Shown in pieces: positions 11,284 through 23,100 of a DNA stretch of 64,000 nt. The DNA comes from Antilocapra americana. Lineage: Eukaryota > Chordata > Mammalia > Artiodactyla > Antilocapridae. The DNA lies in assembly GCA_007570785.1 (NCBI GenBank), contig ML664183.1:21314175-21378174 (forward strand). The letters run 5' to 3'. The translations under genes and the position numbers were made by a program. The notes under the pieces were generated by a model. The model worked only from the letters and a program-made list of their open reading frames with translations, had not been told where the DNA came from and ran no database searches. Within the stretch, counting starts at the first letter, position 1. Each line of letters opens with the position of its first letter.

Positions 11284-12824
11284 CTTGTTTATCTTGCTGT
11301 GTTGTCCCTTTATTGTGGGGATTCCTCTCTATGGGAGGGGTTGGATGTGTGGTTTGTCGAAGTTTCCTGGATGGAAAGGCTTGTGTGGTTTTCTGGTGGG
11401 TGAGTCTAGGTTTCCTCACTGTTACTAGCAAGAGTTAAGAATGGGGAGAAAGCAGTCAAGCCAATGATCTCACTCCCAGGTAGCAGTGGGTACTGGAGCT
11501 TGGATCTTAAAAGGTACAAAGTTGATACCGAGTACTAATGAGCAAAAATTAAAAATCTAGAGTAAAGACTGGGTTCTCAAAAATACTTTAAAAAAAATGG
11601 AAAATAAAAATAAAGGAGAAAAAAGAAATAAGAAAAAAAATAGCAAGGTCATATGGGACTTAAAAATTCTAAAAAAAAAAAGAGGAAGAAAAAAAAAGAA
11701 AAAATAATATATATATATATACATAAAAGTTTTAAAAATTTAAAAGATGTTCCTAGTACAGTTGAAGGCTTTCTCTGGTGCTGGTGCATTCGGTGAAGGG
11801 AAGGGTCTGTAGATTTTCAGATGATTCCCTGGTCCGGCTTCTCCTTCTCACAGTCTATAGACTCCTTTCTATGCAGTTATCGCCACCTGCAGGGATTTAA
11901 TTTGCTTCTCCTGTCTGTTTCAAAGCTGTTGGCTCTGCTAGCTTAAGGGTCTTCTGTCTGCTGGTCTTTTAAGTGTCTATTCAGCTCTTTGGAGTTTGCC
12001 CTGCTCCTGGTGAGAGGGCTTCCCCCGCCCCCTCTGCTCAGGCTCTCTGTCGTCTGCCCAGCACAGTTGGGGAGTGGGGCTTCTCCTCTCCCCCTGCCCG
12101 GCCGCTCGTGCAGCTAAGCACTCCTTCTAAGGTGTATACAGCACCAGTCTGTCCAGAATCCCCAGAAGTCTTGGTTAGCCTCCCCGGGGCTGGGTTATGC
12201 CCACTGCTCTCAGGCAGGGGCTCGGCCGGTACGCAGCCCGCAGCTGCCCAGCCTCTCTGTTGACTCCTCACCGCCCTTTTTTTTGTGCACGGACCTGGGG
12301 GGAGAGGGAGCTTTTCCTGGAAGGTTAGGTCCCTCAGGCTGCTCCGTTCCCTGAGCCCTCAGCCCGCCCCTCCCTGAGCAGGAGCAGTCCGCTTCGGCTG
12401 TGCTGCCGCTCGGCTGTGCCTTGTAGCTAGAGAGGAACCTTGCAGGGCTTAGCTATTAATCTGCTTCTGCTCTCAGCTATATTGCTCTCCAAGATCCACC
12501 GCAGATCTGCCAGAGAGAATGCTCCCTGGTATTCGGAAACCTTTCTCCTCTTATTTTTTTTTTCCTCTTTATTCCAGACTCCCCTTCCAGGACGGAACCC
12601 GTCCCCAGCTCTTTGTCTCTCCCTCTACTTTTTTTTTCTTTTCTTTCTTTTGTCCTACCTCCTCACTCAGCAATGGGTCGCCTCTCCAGATGCCCGATGT
12701 CTTCTGCCAGCATTCAGTTCCTGTTTTTTGGAGTTTGCTCGGCCTTTAAAAGTTCTTTTGGTATATTTTTTGGGGAGAGAGTGTTCTCCCCATCCTATTC
12801 CTCCGCCATCTTAGTTTTCCCCCC
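11284..12824 (-). promoter_or_regulatory. L1 5'UTR / internal promoter
   Basis: About 1.54 kb upstream of ORF1. Its first 850 bases (12824 to about 11950) are much more GC- and CpG-rich than anything else in the window; a T-rich (sense strand) low-complexity block follows at about 11740-11570. L1 5'UTRs act as Pol II promoters from within the element. Open frames in this block on either strand are composition artefacts, and the GC-rich part is not a cellular CpG-island promoter. Confidence 0.85.
12805..12812 (-). promoter_or_regulatory. YY1-type site at the L1 5' end
   Basis: Plus-strand 'gccatctt' (sense AAGATGGC) matches the YY1 core GCCATNTT and lies about 12 bases inside the L1 5' end. 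Human L1 has a YY1 site at the same distance from its start that helps position initiation. Seen: the motif and its place. Inferred: function. Confidence 0.6.
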
Positions 12825-12838
12825 AGAAATAAGCTTTT
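12824..12838. repeat. L1 target-site duplication, right copy
   Basis: Exact repeat of 6256-6270, adjoining the L1 5' end ('ggggggaaaactaagatggc' on the sense strand). Confidence 0.9.
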
Positions 12839-14050
12839 ATCAATTATAGTAACTGTATAAACATTATGATAGAAATACCTAAATTATTTCACATATATTA
12901 AAAACATTGTAATTTCTTCTACATATTCTTATCATAAATGTCCCTAAAGTAATGCTTACACTATATATTTCATAAAATTTTTACCCTGATTTTTTTTTCG
13001 ATGTTCAAAGTTATAATAATATTTCTGTCACTAATTTTATAGTAATATTTTTCCGATAAGTTATCATTAGCTGTCACTGAAAAATACTCCATTTTTAAAA
13101 GTTATGTTTATAAAAATAATATTTCAATGAATATTGTTATAAAAGATATACAAGTGAATGATCCATTTTCCTTAATCAGAAAATAAGAGCCAGAGTAAAG
13201 AAAGAGCTGCTGTTTATATCTAGTAGAGACTGAAGCACCGAGGCTGCAAATACTGTAGGAGGACAAGAGGGAGATTTCAAGCTGTATTTGTCAAGCTTCA
13301 TTATTTTTGATGGGCTATGTCAGAGTCAGGGTTAGAATTGGTATGGAACCTGCAATCAAAACTCCAGTCAAAAGGAAAGCCAGGAAGTTGCTCAGGGAGA
13401 CTGTATGTAGGATATAACTAAGTTTTGAGTGATAGTTCCTCAATTATAATAATTTTTAATGATGTCAAATTATGCAAAAGTTATGTTTGAATACTTGCCT
13501 AACTGGACTTAATCAGTTATAGAAACTATTATATTTAAAACTCTCCTTAACGAAGTCTTTTTAAAAATCCATCATGCCATACAGATTAGAATGAATCCAC
13601 AGAATAGATTTTCAAGAGCTGGCAGCTTCTATAAAGTCTAACAATTGAAAGTTTTAGAATTTAGTAATATATATGAGATTACTGAAATAAAAAGAGATGG
13701 CTTGTCCATGATACTTTCACACACATGGAGTTCTTTGTATATAAGGTGTAAACCTATCAGAAAGAAACCTGATAGTCCATAACATTAGTGGCCTTGCAAA
13801 TAGGAGAATATACAGGTGATAGCACAGATAAAACAGAAATTAGGAGAAAGTAGACCAAGGACAATAAAGAGAGAAAGCCTAAATCATTTTTTCCTAATAG
13901 AAAGACAGATTTCATATGAAATGTCATATATAAAATTGCTGAAGGAAATTGAACTGCTTTTCTATTCTAGACTAACAAAGAGATGTGAAAAATGGATTTA
14001 AATATGGAGATGCCACAGAAAAAATACATGGAGTCTCTATGTCAAAGGTA
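12839..14050. other. Unrecognised AT-rich DNA
   Basis: No gene or repeat recognised. This is the pre-insertion flank of the L1 and continues the DNA to the left of 6256. Confidence 0.4.
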
Positions 14051-14052
14051 GT

Positions 14053-14525
14053 TGTATTAATTGTCTATTGCTAGGTAACAAATTACCCCAAAACTTTAGT
14101 GACTTTAACAATGACAACTTTTTGTTATCTTACAAATTCTTCTAGCTAGGAATACTGTGTTGGGTAGATCTGCATCAAGGCCTCTCCAGAACTTTCAGTC
14201 TAACTATTGACTATGGCTACAGTCTCGTGGTGGTGGTGCTGGAGGGGATGATTCTAAACTCAAATTATTCATCTTGTTCTGTTACCATCTGTGCTTCTCT
14301 ACTGTGCTGCTACACAGCATGTCAGATAAATTCTCCCAGAGTAAGCAATTTGAGAAAGAGCAAGAGAGCCTAAGAAATATTCCATGGTCCTTTAATAAAC
14401 TAATCTTAAAAAGGACATTCCATCCCTTCAGTTCTAATGAACAGAATACAACTGCCCAGCATACATCCAAGAGGAGGGAATTAAGCATGGTAGGAATACC
14501 ATGAGCCTGGGATCACAGAGCTTCC
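14053..14525. mobile_element. Ancient interspersed repeat, LTR-like
   Basis: Begins with 'ggtaacaaattaccccaaaa' and 'acttttagtgacttt'-like sequence, a pattern familiar from a dispersed mammalian repeat ('aacaaattaccccaaaactt' type), and ends with decayed 'gacattccatccc' and 'gaggagggaattaa' blocks in the order expected of that repeat. I cannot assign the family with certainty; a MaLR-type or other old LTR is my best guess. Confidence 0.45.
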
Positions 14526-14646
14526 TTTCATGATAGACATTGGTAATGATCTCAGAATTGTACTATGGGCAATCTGATCACTAAGACTAAAAGGAGAACC
14601 TAAGACAGAGGGAGGAAATCAACATTTAATGTGAGTAGCACATAAG

Positions 14647-14914
14647 ATGGAGAAGGCAATGGCACCCCACTCCAGTACTCTTGCCTAGAAAATCCCATGG
14701 AGAGAGGAGCCTGGTAGGCTACAGTCCATGGGGTCGTAAAGAGTTGGGAACGAATGAGTGACTTCACTTTCATCCACTGGAGAAGGAAATGGCAACCCAC
14801 TCCAGTGTTTTTGCCTGGAGAATCCCAGGGTTAAAGGAACCTGGTGGGCTGCCGTCTCTGGGGTCGCATAGAGTTGGACACAACTGAAGCGACATAGCAG
14901 CAGCAGCAGCAGCA
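14647..14914 (+). mobile_element. Bov-A2 SINE (dimer) with CAG tail
   Basis: Two Bov-A units in tandem without a tRNA head: the first from 'atggagaaggcaatggcacc', the second from 'tggagaaggaaatggcaacc' near 14779. The copy ends in (CAG)6, the tail typical of Bov-A2. It is well preserved, so fairly recent. Confidence 0.93.
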
Positions 14915-14959
14915 CGGAAGAGCATAGTGGCTGTTAATTTAGAAAAATAAACTGAAAGC

Positions 14960-16315
14960 TAAGTAGATTTGATCTAATAATATCAAGTGTTGGGCACCTG
15001 GGATAAGGAACAAAGAAAATTTGGAGCTATTCTGAAGTAAATAATGAAGGATAATGTCATTGCAAACTTGTGAGTCAAGGGAAAACAATTTTCGTAGAAC
15101 AACAAAACCACTGTTTAATGAAACAAGGCTTGAAACAGGAAGTCGGAAGAAAAAACATTAAAAAAAAAAAACTATAACAGTACAAACTGGATATGATCTG
15201 GATGTTTATGAAAATACTGATAAATAAGAGACTTCTCTTAAAATGTGAGTTAACAAAACAGAATTTGGTAGGCAATGAGATATAAATTTTGAGAATCAAA
15301 TAACACTCTAAAAAATACAAGCAATGCATTGAGTCCTGATGCATGAGCCATGATGTTCCAGGCATAGGCCTGAACATTTTAATTCTCTCATTTAATTAGA
15401 ACATTAATTCAGAGGAGTGTTATTATAGAATACATTGTATTCAACTTTCTAACATCCATTATTATCACAGTGGATTAATTTAAGCCAATTATCATAACTC
15501 CAACTCCTTTAGTGACAATCAGTTCAGGACTGGGTTATGATTCATTTTTGGAGAATGATTTGTGGAAAGTCTATTGCAGTTATCTGGAATAGACTTTTTC
15601 TTTCCTGAGAGAGAGGGGAAAAACAAAATGTCTCTTCTTCCCCTAGACTTTGTCACATTTACATAAAATGCTTTAGAAAAGCTAGAAAGTATTGCATTAT
15701 ATTAGCCAAAGGATGAGCTCAACATCAAAGATAGATAATTATTTCTTTTATGTTATTGCAATACTTTCAAAATAATTTCAGCCTAAGATGAAAATACTTT
15801 ATGAATTCTCAATTTTGTCAAAAACAAGAATATTTACTGAAAAGATATTTTTCTCTCCTCCCTTTCACTAGTTCTAGAAGAAAAATATTAATGTCAAAGC
15901 TGTATTAATTTTTTTCCTTTCCTGCAAGGCAGAAAAAATATGCTATATCCCTTTAACCTCTAAATTGAGAAAGAAGTGCAAAAGTGTAAAGGCAGTAGGT
16001 TGGTGGTATGAAATTAACAACTTGGCATCTGTAGCAGATATCTACTTACTGCCAGACATTTACCGAAAGAAAAACATTCTTTGCTGTCAAATTTTATTAG
16101 AGATTGCACTGAACAAGGAAGAGGTCTCCTAGGAATATTTCTTGTTTGACAAGAAATGAACACTGTGTCATTTCACTTTCTGTTTGTGGAAAGACAAAAA
16201 TCAACACTTACTTCGGTAATTGTGTTATATTCAGAGTTCAGGCATTCTATATATCAAAAATAAATTGTGGAATATGATATAGAATCAAGCAACAACTGCA
16301 GCTACCCAATATTAA
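14960..16315. other. Unrecognised AT-rich DNA
   Basis: No gene, RNA or repeat recognised. A 100-codon minus-strand open frame at 15075-15377 has no motif and AT-rich composition, and is most likely chance. Confidence 0.4.
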
Positions 16316-16318
16316 ATC

Positions 16319-16378
16319 CATGATATTAATATATATTAATATTAATTAATGTATAATATTAATTAATTAATATATATG
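16319..16378. repeat. ATTAAT-rich palindromic cluster
   Basis: Sixty bases of nearly pure A/T built from TTAAT, ATTAA and TATATA units that read almost the same on both strands, so the single strands could fold back. Probably an expanded low-complexity tract. Confidence 0.6.
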
Positions 16379-16769
16379 AAGCAAAGTACTGAACTGGAGA
16401 AATCGTGGGGACCTAATTATGATGGCAATGTGGGAATGAAAGTAGACAGTATGCTTTTCAAAGCATTCCTCTGGGCTTGTGAGGTACAGTGCTGAGCATT
16501 GGGATTTAGTCTCTGGATAATATGAACTGTCATCTCTCCAAACACTATCACAGTGGACCTATGTTTGCTGTTTGGGTGGTCCTTATTTAACTTCAGGTTA
16601 CTTTCAACCACTCAACAGTTACTGGAGGTCTACTATGCACATATTATTGTAATAGAGGCATTTCGACTCCAGCAGCTCACATTTTGCTATTCTGTATTTA
16701 ACCCTCATCTTATTTGATGATATATAATAAACACTCATGTTCAACAATGATCTAAGTAGAGTACAGCAA

Positions 16770-16980
16770 AAAAAAAAAAAAATTACTCAGTTGTGTTCAA
16801 CTCTTTGCAATTCCATGGACTGTAACCCACCAGGCTCCTCTATCCATGGAAGTTTCCATGCAAGGATACTGGGATGGGTTGCCATTCCCTTCTCCTGGAG
16901 ATCTTCCTGAAACAGGGATTAAACCCAGGTCTCCTATGTTGCATGCAGATTCTTTAACCTTTGAGCCAAAGGGAAGCCAA
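16770..16980 (-). mobile_element. Bov-tA SINE with near-perfect duplication
   Basis: Antisense Bov-tA: 'gttgtgttcaactctttgc', 'ccatggactgtaacccacc' and the head complement 'gagccaaagggaagcc'. Flanks 'agagtacagcaa' (16758-16769) and 'agagtatagcaa' (16981-16992) form a 12-bp duplication with one mismatch. Read in element sense its 3' end runs into a T tract of about 15 rather than the usual A-rich or CA-rich tail. Confidence 0.88.
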
Positions 16981-17289
16981 AGAGTATAGCAAGGGGAGTC
17001 TGAATTTAATGTTAAATATTTTATTTCTAAGGATATATTGACTTTAAGTTGCACATTAACTTTAATTAATATGGATAAATACAGTGGTTATACTGTACCA
17101 GATAGTTTTATGCACTTTATACATGCAATTAATTATACTCACTACTCATTCCTGACTTAACATACTAGACTGTGGAATAGTTAAAGTACAAGCAGTCAAA
17201 GTACAGAAACAAAACAAAAAACAATAGAAAACCAAGCAATATCATATTTTTCTATAATTTGCTCACTAACAGCTGTATTACTACAGCAA

Positions 17290-17368
17290 AAAAAGTTAGT
17301 TGTCAATCATGTCCAACTCTTTGTGACCCCCTGGACTGTGACCCACCAGGCTCCTCTGACCATGGAAC
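17290..17368 (-). mobile_element. Bov-A fragment
   Basis: Only the 3' portion of a Bov-A/Bov-tA unit ('catgtccaactctttgtgac', 'gactgtgacccaccaggctc'), ending abruptly near 17368 with no tRNA head. It is 5'-truncated or was cut by a later deletion. Confidence 0.8.
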
Positions 17369-17369
17369 A

Positions 17370-18265
17370 TTTTCTTCTACCTTAAGAATATAATGTACAC
17401 TGCAAATGGCCATCGTCATGTATATTTCTCAAAGTTCATACTTTCTAGCTTCTAAATGTGCATTATTTGAACATTTTCCAATGTCTTTGAACACCTGTTG
17501 TTCACTTGCCTTCAAGTATTGAGGACTATGCACAGACATCTTTTCCTCTAAAGCATCTAGACTACTTTATTTTAGATATGTAATATCTTAAAAGAAATAA
17601 TTTTATTCCTTCTTTCCTGAATTTCCTCCTCTTCCGTCTGTCTCTTGTTTCTGTAGATGAGCTGCAACCTTTCTCACTTTTTCCATCTCAAAGTGTTAAA
17701 CCTCCAGGTTCCTCATCAGATCGCATTCCATGTTCTAAACCAACTTTGAACCATTTTGACTTCTTTCCCTCTGCACTTCAGTTCACCATCTTTCTATTCT
17801 CCACCCAAAATTATAAATCAGACTGTCTTCTCTTCCTTTATACAGTAAACCAGGCCACCCTTTTCTCTCAGAGTTTTACTTAGTAAAATCATTATCCATT
17901 TTTTTTATCACCATCAGTGTATCACAGAGGCAGCATGGCTTAGTGAAAAAACTTAGGAACTTAGGAAATAGCTAGGGAGCAATCTATATTGTTATTGTCT
18001 ATACTCTTAATCAGAAGGGTTAGTGAGATTCTGCCATATAGAACCTTCTTTGTCATGGTAGATCTATAAGATATAGAACAACTAAGACATATTCTAATAT
18101 AGAGTGAGTGATCCTCACTCCTTTCCCCTTAAAAATGTGACAGAAATCATGGGAGGCATGGCATGAAAAATAGACCAGGATTTCAATGGAAACTAGAAAT
18201 TGGAGCTAAGGATGAGCAGAAGAAATATGAGTCCATTCATCAGCTGTCAGATGGCTCATGTTTCC
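17370..18265. other. Unrecognised DNA
   Basis: No gene or repeat recognised. Pyrimidine-rich patches near 17600-17900 do not carry a convincing exon. Confidence 0.4.
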
Positions 18266-18269
18266 ACAA

Positions 18270-18682
18270 GGTATTGAAAAACTATCTACTGAGTTGAACA
18301 GTAACCCTTCTCCTCTCCTCCTCCCATAAAAAGTATGAATGTGACCTTATACAGAAATAGGTTCTTTGCAGATGTAACCAAGTTAAAGTATGATCATACT
18401 ACACTAGAGTTGGGACTAATCCACTGATTAGTTTCTTATAATAATAAAAGGGGAAATTTGACACAGAGGCCATATGATGATGAAGGCAGATATTGAAATT
18501 ACACAGCAAATTTCCGGAATCTTGAAGAAGCAAAGAAGGATACTCTCCTACACGCTTTAGAGAGAACACAGCTTTGCCAATACCTTGATTTCAAACTTCC
18601 AGCCTCCCAGAACCATGAGACCATCAATTTCTGTAGTTTAAAGCCTCTAGTTTCTTTTAGCAGCCCTAGGAAACTAATACAA
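18270..18682 (+). mobile_element. MLT1-like MaLR LTR
   Basis: The order of blocks follows the ERVL-MaLR MLT1 LTR: 'gaatgtgacctta' with 'ttctttgcagatgtaac', then 'gactaatccactgattag', 'ttccagcctcccagaaccat', 'tttctgtagtttaaagcc' and 'cagccctaggaaactaatac' at the end. It is a long-dead, diverged LTR with no internal retroviral sequence beside it. Subfamily cannot be set by eye. Confidence 0.65.
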
Positions 18683-18724
18683 GTGTCACAAAACATACTA
18701 TATTGAAGAGTATACAGTATATAT

Positions 18725-18935
18725 GAATGACACAGGTCTGTATTCTGAATCAGAAAGATGGACTCATGTCTTAGCTGTACCACTAAGTATAGAGGCTTTA
18801 GGTAAGCTATAAATCCTCATTAATCTTAATTTCCTGGAATTAAATTGCAGGAAAATAGAATAAAATTGCATCTACATTTGTAGCATGAAGAAATGATAAT
18901 GCAGATAAAGCACATGTCACATTGTCTACCCTACT
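18725..18935 (+). mobile_element. MIR SINE (ancient), probable
   Basis: 'tcttagctgtaccactaagt' with 'aggtaagctataaatcctca' and 'taatttcctg' follow the MIR core order (tag-ctgtg-acc, agttact-taacctct, cagtttcctc). Diverged; lies just after the MLT1-like LTR. Confidence 0.5.
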
Positions 18936-18939
18936 GTAG

Positions 18940-19490
18940 AAGTTCTGTAATTCTTACCTGTACATTTACTCAAATACAATGACCATATCAGAGTGCTCCT
19001 GAAGGTCAGAGGCACACCCAGTGAAATGACACTTAAGAAATAAAACAAAACCATAGACCAGCTGGCACAGATATGAATATGCTGCCCTACACACTGACAT
19101 ATTTTCACACCAAGTCATCCCAGCAGCAAGGACTGCAGTCCTGCCCAGATGCATATAATTTTTCTCAGCAGCACTATTGAATCTTCTTTCAATCTTCTTG
19201 AAAATGGGGATTTACATGATGCATAATATATGAACGGGATTGGAGGGAAGTTAATCATTTTCCCCCCCTTTTCCCCTTTGCAGTACTACCACCACTAAAT
19301 TCAGATTTGTATATTTTTCTGATCTCAAGGTATATGTACCCAGTGAACACACAGCCTTGCTGACAACTGAGTCTCAATTATTTATCAAACAGGAAAGAAG
19401 ATCTACACAAATTAGGATCTATAAGCTACAATTACTCAGAGATGTTATAGAAGCAGAAAGACTTCTCCAGTATCCATCAGAACTTGGGCT
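18940..19490. other. Unrecognised DNA
   Basis: No gene or repeat recognised. Confidence 0.4.
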
Positions 19491-19494
19491 CTAT

Positions 19495-19650
19495 TAATAT
19501 TTCTTAGGCTCATTGTGTCTAAAAGTCATCTGAAGCCCAGTTCTGGCCTCAAGGGACTGTAATTCATAAAGTCAGAGCTGGGCCCAGAAAACTGATATAT
19601 CAACATGTTTTTCAGGTGATATTTTTGCAGGTAGTCTGAAAGTCATATTT
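19495..19650. mobile_element. MER5-like hAT fragment, tentative
   Basis: 'agctgggcccagaaaactg' followed by 'ttttcaggtgatatttttgc' resembles the interior and end of MER5/MER33-type hAT-Charlie DNA transposons ('gggcccagga-tctg', 'caggtgattctgatgc'). Terminal inverted repeats are not preserved. Confidence 0.4.
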
Positions 19651-19979
19651 TGAGATATATCGGCCTGTATGAAATAGTCATTTACTAGTAGCCTAACAGT
19701 TCTGCTTTAGGGATAATTTTGAAAAATATATGATGGTATTAATATTTAACAACACCCATTTTAGATTTAAGTTCTTAGACCAAAATATCCCACATGTCAT
19801 TCTTACATTCCCATTCCCCATTCAATTAAATGAGATACATCTGCAAAATGTCCTTAAACTATTATCCACATGGTTACTTTGCAGAAAGTATAATATAGGA
19901 AATAAATGTCTAAAATCAGTTTCATTGGTAACTTCATGTTAATCTTAGAATCTACTCTAGGTTCTGCAGCCCCATTTTA

Positions 19980-20120
19980 AGGGTGGCTCTTGGCCATTGC
20001 TACACATTAGAATTATGTGTACAGCTTTAAAATATCGCCACCAGATTTTCTGGTTCAGTCCCAGGAGATGGGGATTCCTAAATTAGTTCTAGTGTGTACC
20101 TGGGGTTGAGAATCACAGCT
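19980..20120. mobile_element. MER5A-like hAT DNA transposon
   Basis: 'tgctacacattagaattatg' and 'cagctttaaaat' at the left and 'cctggggttgagaatcaca' at the right match the ends of MER5A, a short non-autonomous hAT-Charlie element with TIR CAGTGGTTCTCAACC. Diverged, with the interior partly lost. Old and inactive; no transposase is encoded. Confidence 0.65.
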
Positions 20121-23100
20121 TGATCTGAAGATTTTTCAGAGGCTATATTATTGATATCTCTGCTTGACAATAAGAAGAAAATCCCTACGATTTTGAACCC
20201 TCTGGTTTTCTGGAATTAATGTAATGCCAAGATTCTTCACAGCATAGGTAGATTCCAAATTTCAGAAACAAAGGTAGGAAAAGCGTAGCTTCCTATAGAA
20301 GTCTAAGGACAAAAATGCTATAATTCTCATATAATAGTTTAGCATCACAAGAAGAGTAAGAGATGTAAAAAAAGAGAAACTGCAACAGAACTCTAGGCTG
20401 GCTGAGACCTCTCTTCTAACAGGAAAAAAAAAGGAAATCTTTTTTAAGTTACATTTCATATGTTAAGGTTTAGATACTGAATATATTTTGGTTTAAAATA
20501 AATTATTCTTATGAAATGAATCAATATCACTTAGTGATACTCAGTGAGGACCAGATTTATAAATAATTTTTAGTTCATACTTTTAACTACATATTTTCAT
20601 CCTCAGAAAGATTAAATAGTTAAGTCTATGAAGATTGAAAACTGACTCCAGGGGCCTCAACTCAAAAACACATATATCCTTGCATATCTCTCCATGAGAG
20701 TACTTGAATAGAAAACAATCCAGTGATAAACTACTCTGAGCTTATAGTTTCAAGGTAAGATGGGTGAGAAGAGAATTGATTTTGCTCCAACAAACTGGAC
20801 TAAGTAAGCTGTGGGCATGGCTGTGTGTTAGGAAGAACTATTAAGAGTCCCAATCTATTCAGTCTAGTGGAATCTAATCTAAACAGGAAATAAAGTTTAG
20901 GGAAGTTTGAAATAAACTGTCTTTAAATCTTTTATCTATTTTATGTTATGTTCTTACATATCTTTGCCTCTTACCCAGAACAAGTATATCTTTACTTACT
21001 AGTTTTAATAAATAAGTGGAAGGGGGATAAATAAATGCTTGTTATATACAGTAAAAAAAAAAAAAAAGCATCTGTCTGATGTTTTCATTAATTTCTTCTA
21101 GTAACAAGGAAAAGACCCCCACTTTATCTCAGAGAAACTTGACCTGGATGACCACATAGAAACATCCTGAAAGCAAAAGTTCCAAGTAAAATGTTCAAGA
21201 TAAACTATATCTACTCAATATACCTTAAACCAGTCTATATGCACTTGATCTACCAGTCAACAAATATTCAGTAAATAAGTTACTTAGGGGTATTTTTAGA
21301 TTTCTATGTGGAGTATTTTGGCATAATGCAAATTTATATTTTAATATAACTCTCCATTCATTTGTTCTAAATAATTTCATCCAAGTGATACTGATAATGA
21401 CTCATCATCTGATATTTTGAGGACTACTACATAGAACTTCTGAAGAGGTTTTAAAACCCTTTCAATCTTATGATAATGATGGTACAAACTATGATTCTCT
21501 CATCAACAAATATCTTTGCACCATGGTAGTTATATTAATAGTTAGATTATGAGATTGTTACTGGTGGACTATTCTTGGAGTCACAAGGTGTCTTGTAACT
21601 ATTGGGATTATAAAATAATTACATGAGCAAGACATCAATCTCTAACAGATTGTATATACCCAAGAAAGGATGATCTATAAAAATTTTATTTTTGATGTCT
21701 AATTTCTAAAACTCTATGGGAGAAAACCACTTTGGAATTCATTCCTAGTGTCAAGGAACCAAACCAAGGTGTCAGGATAAACTGGTCACTTTGGAAATGT
21801 TCCTGGACCACTATACAAATTCTAAAAGCTACCAATCATTAGAAAAAGAAGGAAATGATTTTATAAAGGTGAGAAAAATCCATAAGTTACACCAATTTTC
21901 TGGGCAGCTGGGTCTGGGACAAATGGTAAATTTGGCCTTTCGGGGATTATAAACTCTACAAACTCTGAAATCAATTTAAACACCTTTTTAAGGTATATAT
22001 TTTTATATAAATGTGCAGTTTTTTTATTTTCAGATATTTAGTAATATCTAAAGTCATTGTATATTTATATTATCTCCTAACAAAATCATAAGTATTTGGA
22101 AATTTTTAATGGGGATAAACAATCTATATGATCTATCTAAACAAAGATCAGCTTGTGAAATAGTTTAGTAAATTGTTTTAAGGACTAAAATGCAATTGTG
22201 TTAAGTAGTTTCTACAAAATGCATAATCTTTGAATATGTTTCATGCAAATTGTCTTGAAGTGATAGTTTTGTGATGGAAACATAAAGAAGCCCTCTTAAT
22301 TTGCCCTAATATAAACTGTCTCTGCTGATACAAGTAAAAGAACAAATGTTAACTGAGTGCCTATTTGACATATTAGTAAAATGATCATCTGAACATCTTG
22401 GGTAATAAATAAATTTGAAAACTGTGGGCCAGTTAATAGATTATAACCTCACCATGCTCAGTTATCTTTAAATGATTAGAGAAAAAAAAAACACACCATG
22501 AGAGGAAAATGTTACCTGAAATTTTAAGATTTAGAATGAAAAGCAAGGTATCTTAGCCAATAAAATAACTGACTAATAGAAATAATGACCACTCAAGCTT
22601 CCAATGTATTATTTTACTTAAATAATTTATTCACAATCTTAGCCACTTATCAATTGATGTTTTACAGCTTGAAATAATTTATGTGATTTATGTTTTATCC
22701 TCCTCACAAAACCACAGCTGTAAGAAATCTCACTGTTTACTGCAAGAAACTTGAAAATGTCTGCTTATGTATTCAATCTGATATTGTAGTCAGATCTGCA
22801 AACAGCTAATTGATGATAAAGTTGATTTATAGCCTACATGTTTTCAAATTTAGCACCTAATGAAAACTGCTACCTATAGAGAAAGGTTCCAATTATCAAA
22901 CTTCTATAAAACCAATTAAATATAAGTTCTATGATATTAGCCCATGGATATGATACATGTCCTTTTAACCAGTTTACTTGCTCCTAAAGCAACTCTAACT
23001 GATTAATCATTCCCATAAGATCAATATATGACTGAAATTTTCAATGACACAGTTTCCTGCACTATTGAAAATTCAGAATAAAATTCAAATAAACAATGTA

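Larger units (their letters stand above)
6271..12824 (-). mobile_element. Near-full-length ruminant L1 LINE
   Basis: Autonomous non-LTR retrotransposon lying on the minus strand: 5'UTR 12824-11284, ORF1 11283-10354, a 46-base spacer, ORF2 from 10306 into the assembly gap, and a 3' end whose sense strand ends in an A tract (plus-strand T run at 6267-6277). Both ends are flanked by the same 14-15 bp target-site duplication. Length is about 6.5 kb, as expected for a full element. No frameshift is seen in either ORF; the coding capacity is lost through one nonsense codon in ORF1 and three in ORF2. This suggests a fairly recent insertion that can no longer move by itself. ORF-like frames on the plus strand across this interval are antisense shadows. 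Confidence 0.97.

Noticed and set aside
6867..11438. Several plus-strand frames of 60-200 codons
   Set aside because: They are antisense to L1 ORF1/ORF2 and contain no independent motif.
11950..12440. GC- and CpG-rich block that looks like a CpG-island promoter with open frames on both strands
   Set aside because: It lies wholly within the 5'UTR of the minus-strand L1, between its 5' end and ORF1; the frames are a composition effect.
12440..12849. Overlapping plus-strand frames rich in Phe, Leu and Ser
   Set aside because: They arise from pyrimidine-rich L1 5'UTR sequence read antisense.
14890..14914. CAG trinucleotide repeat
   Set aside because: It is the normal tail of the Bov-A2 SINE and not an independent expanded coding repeat.
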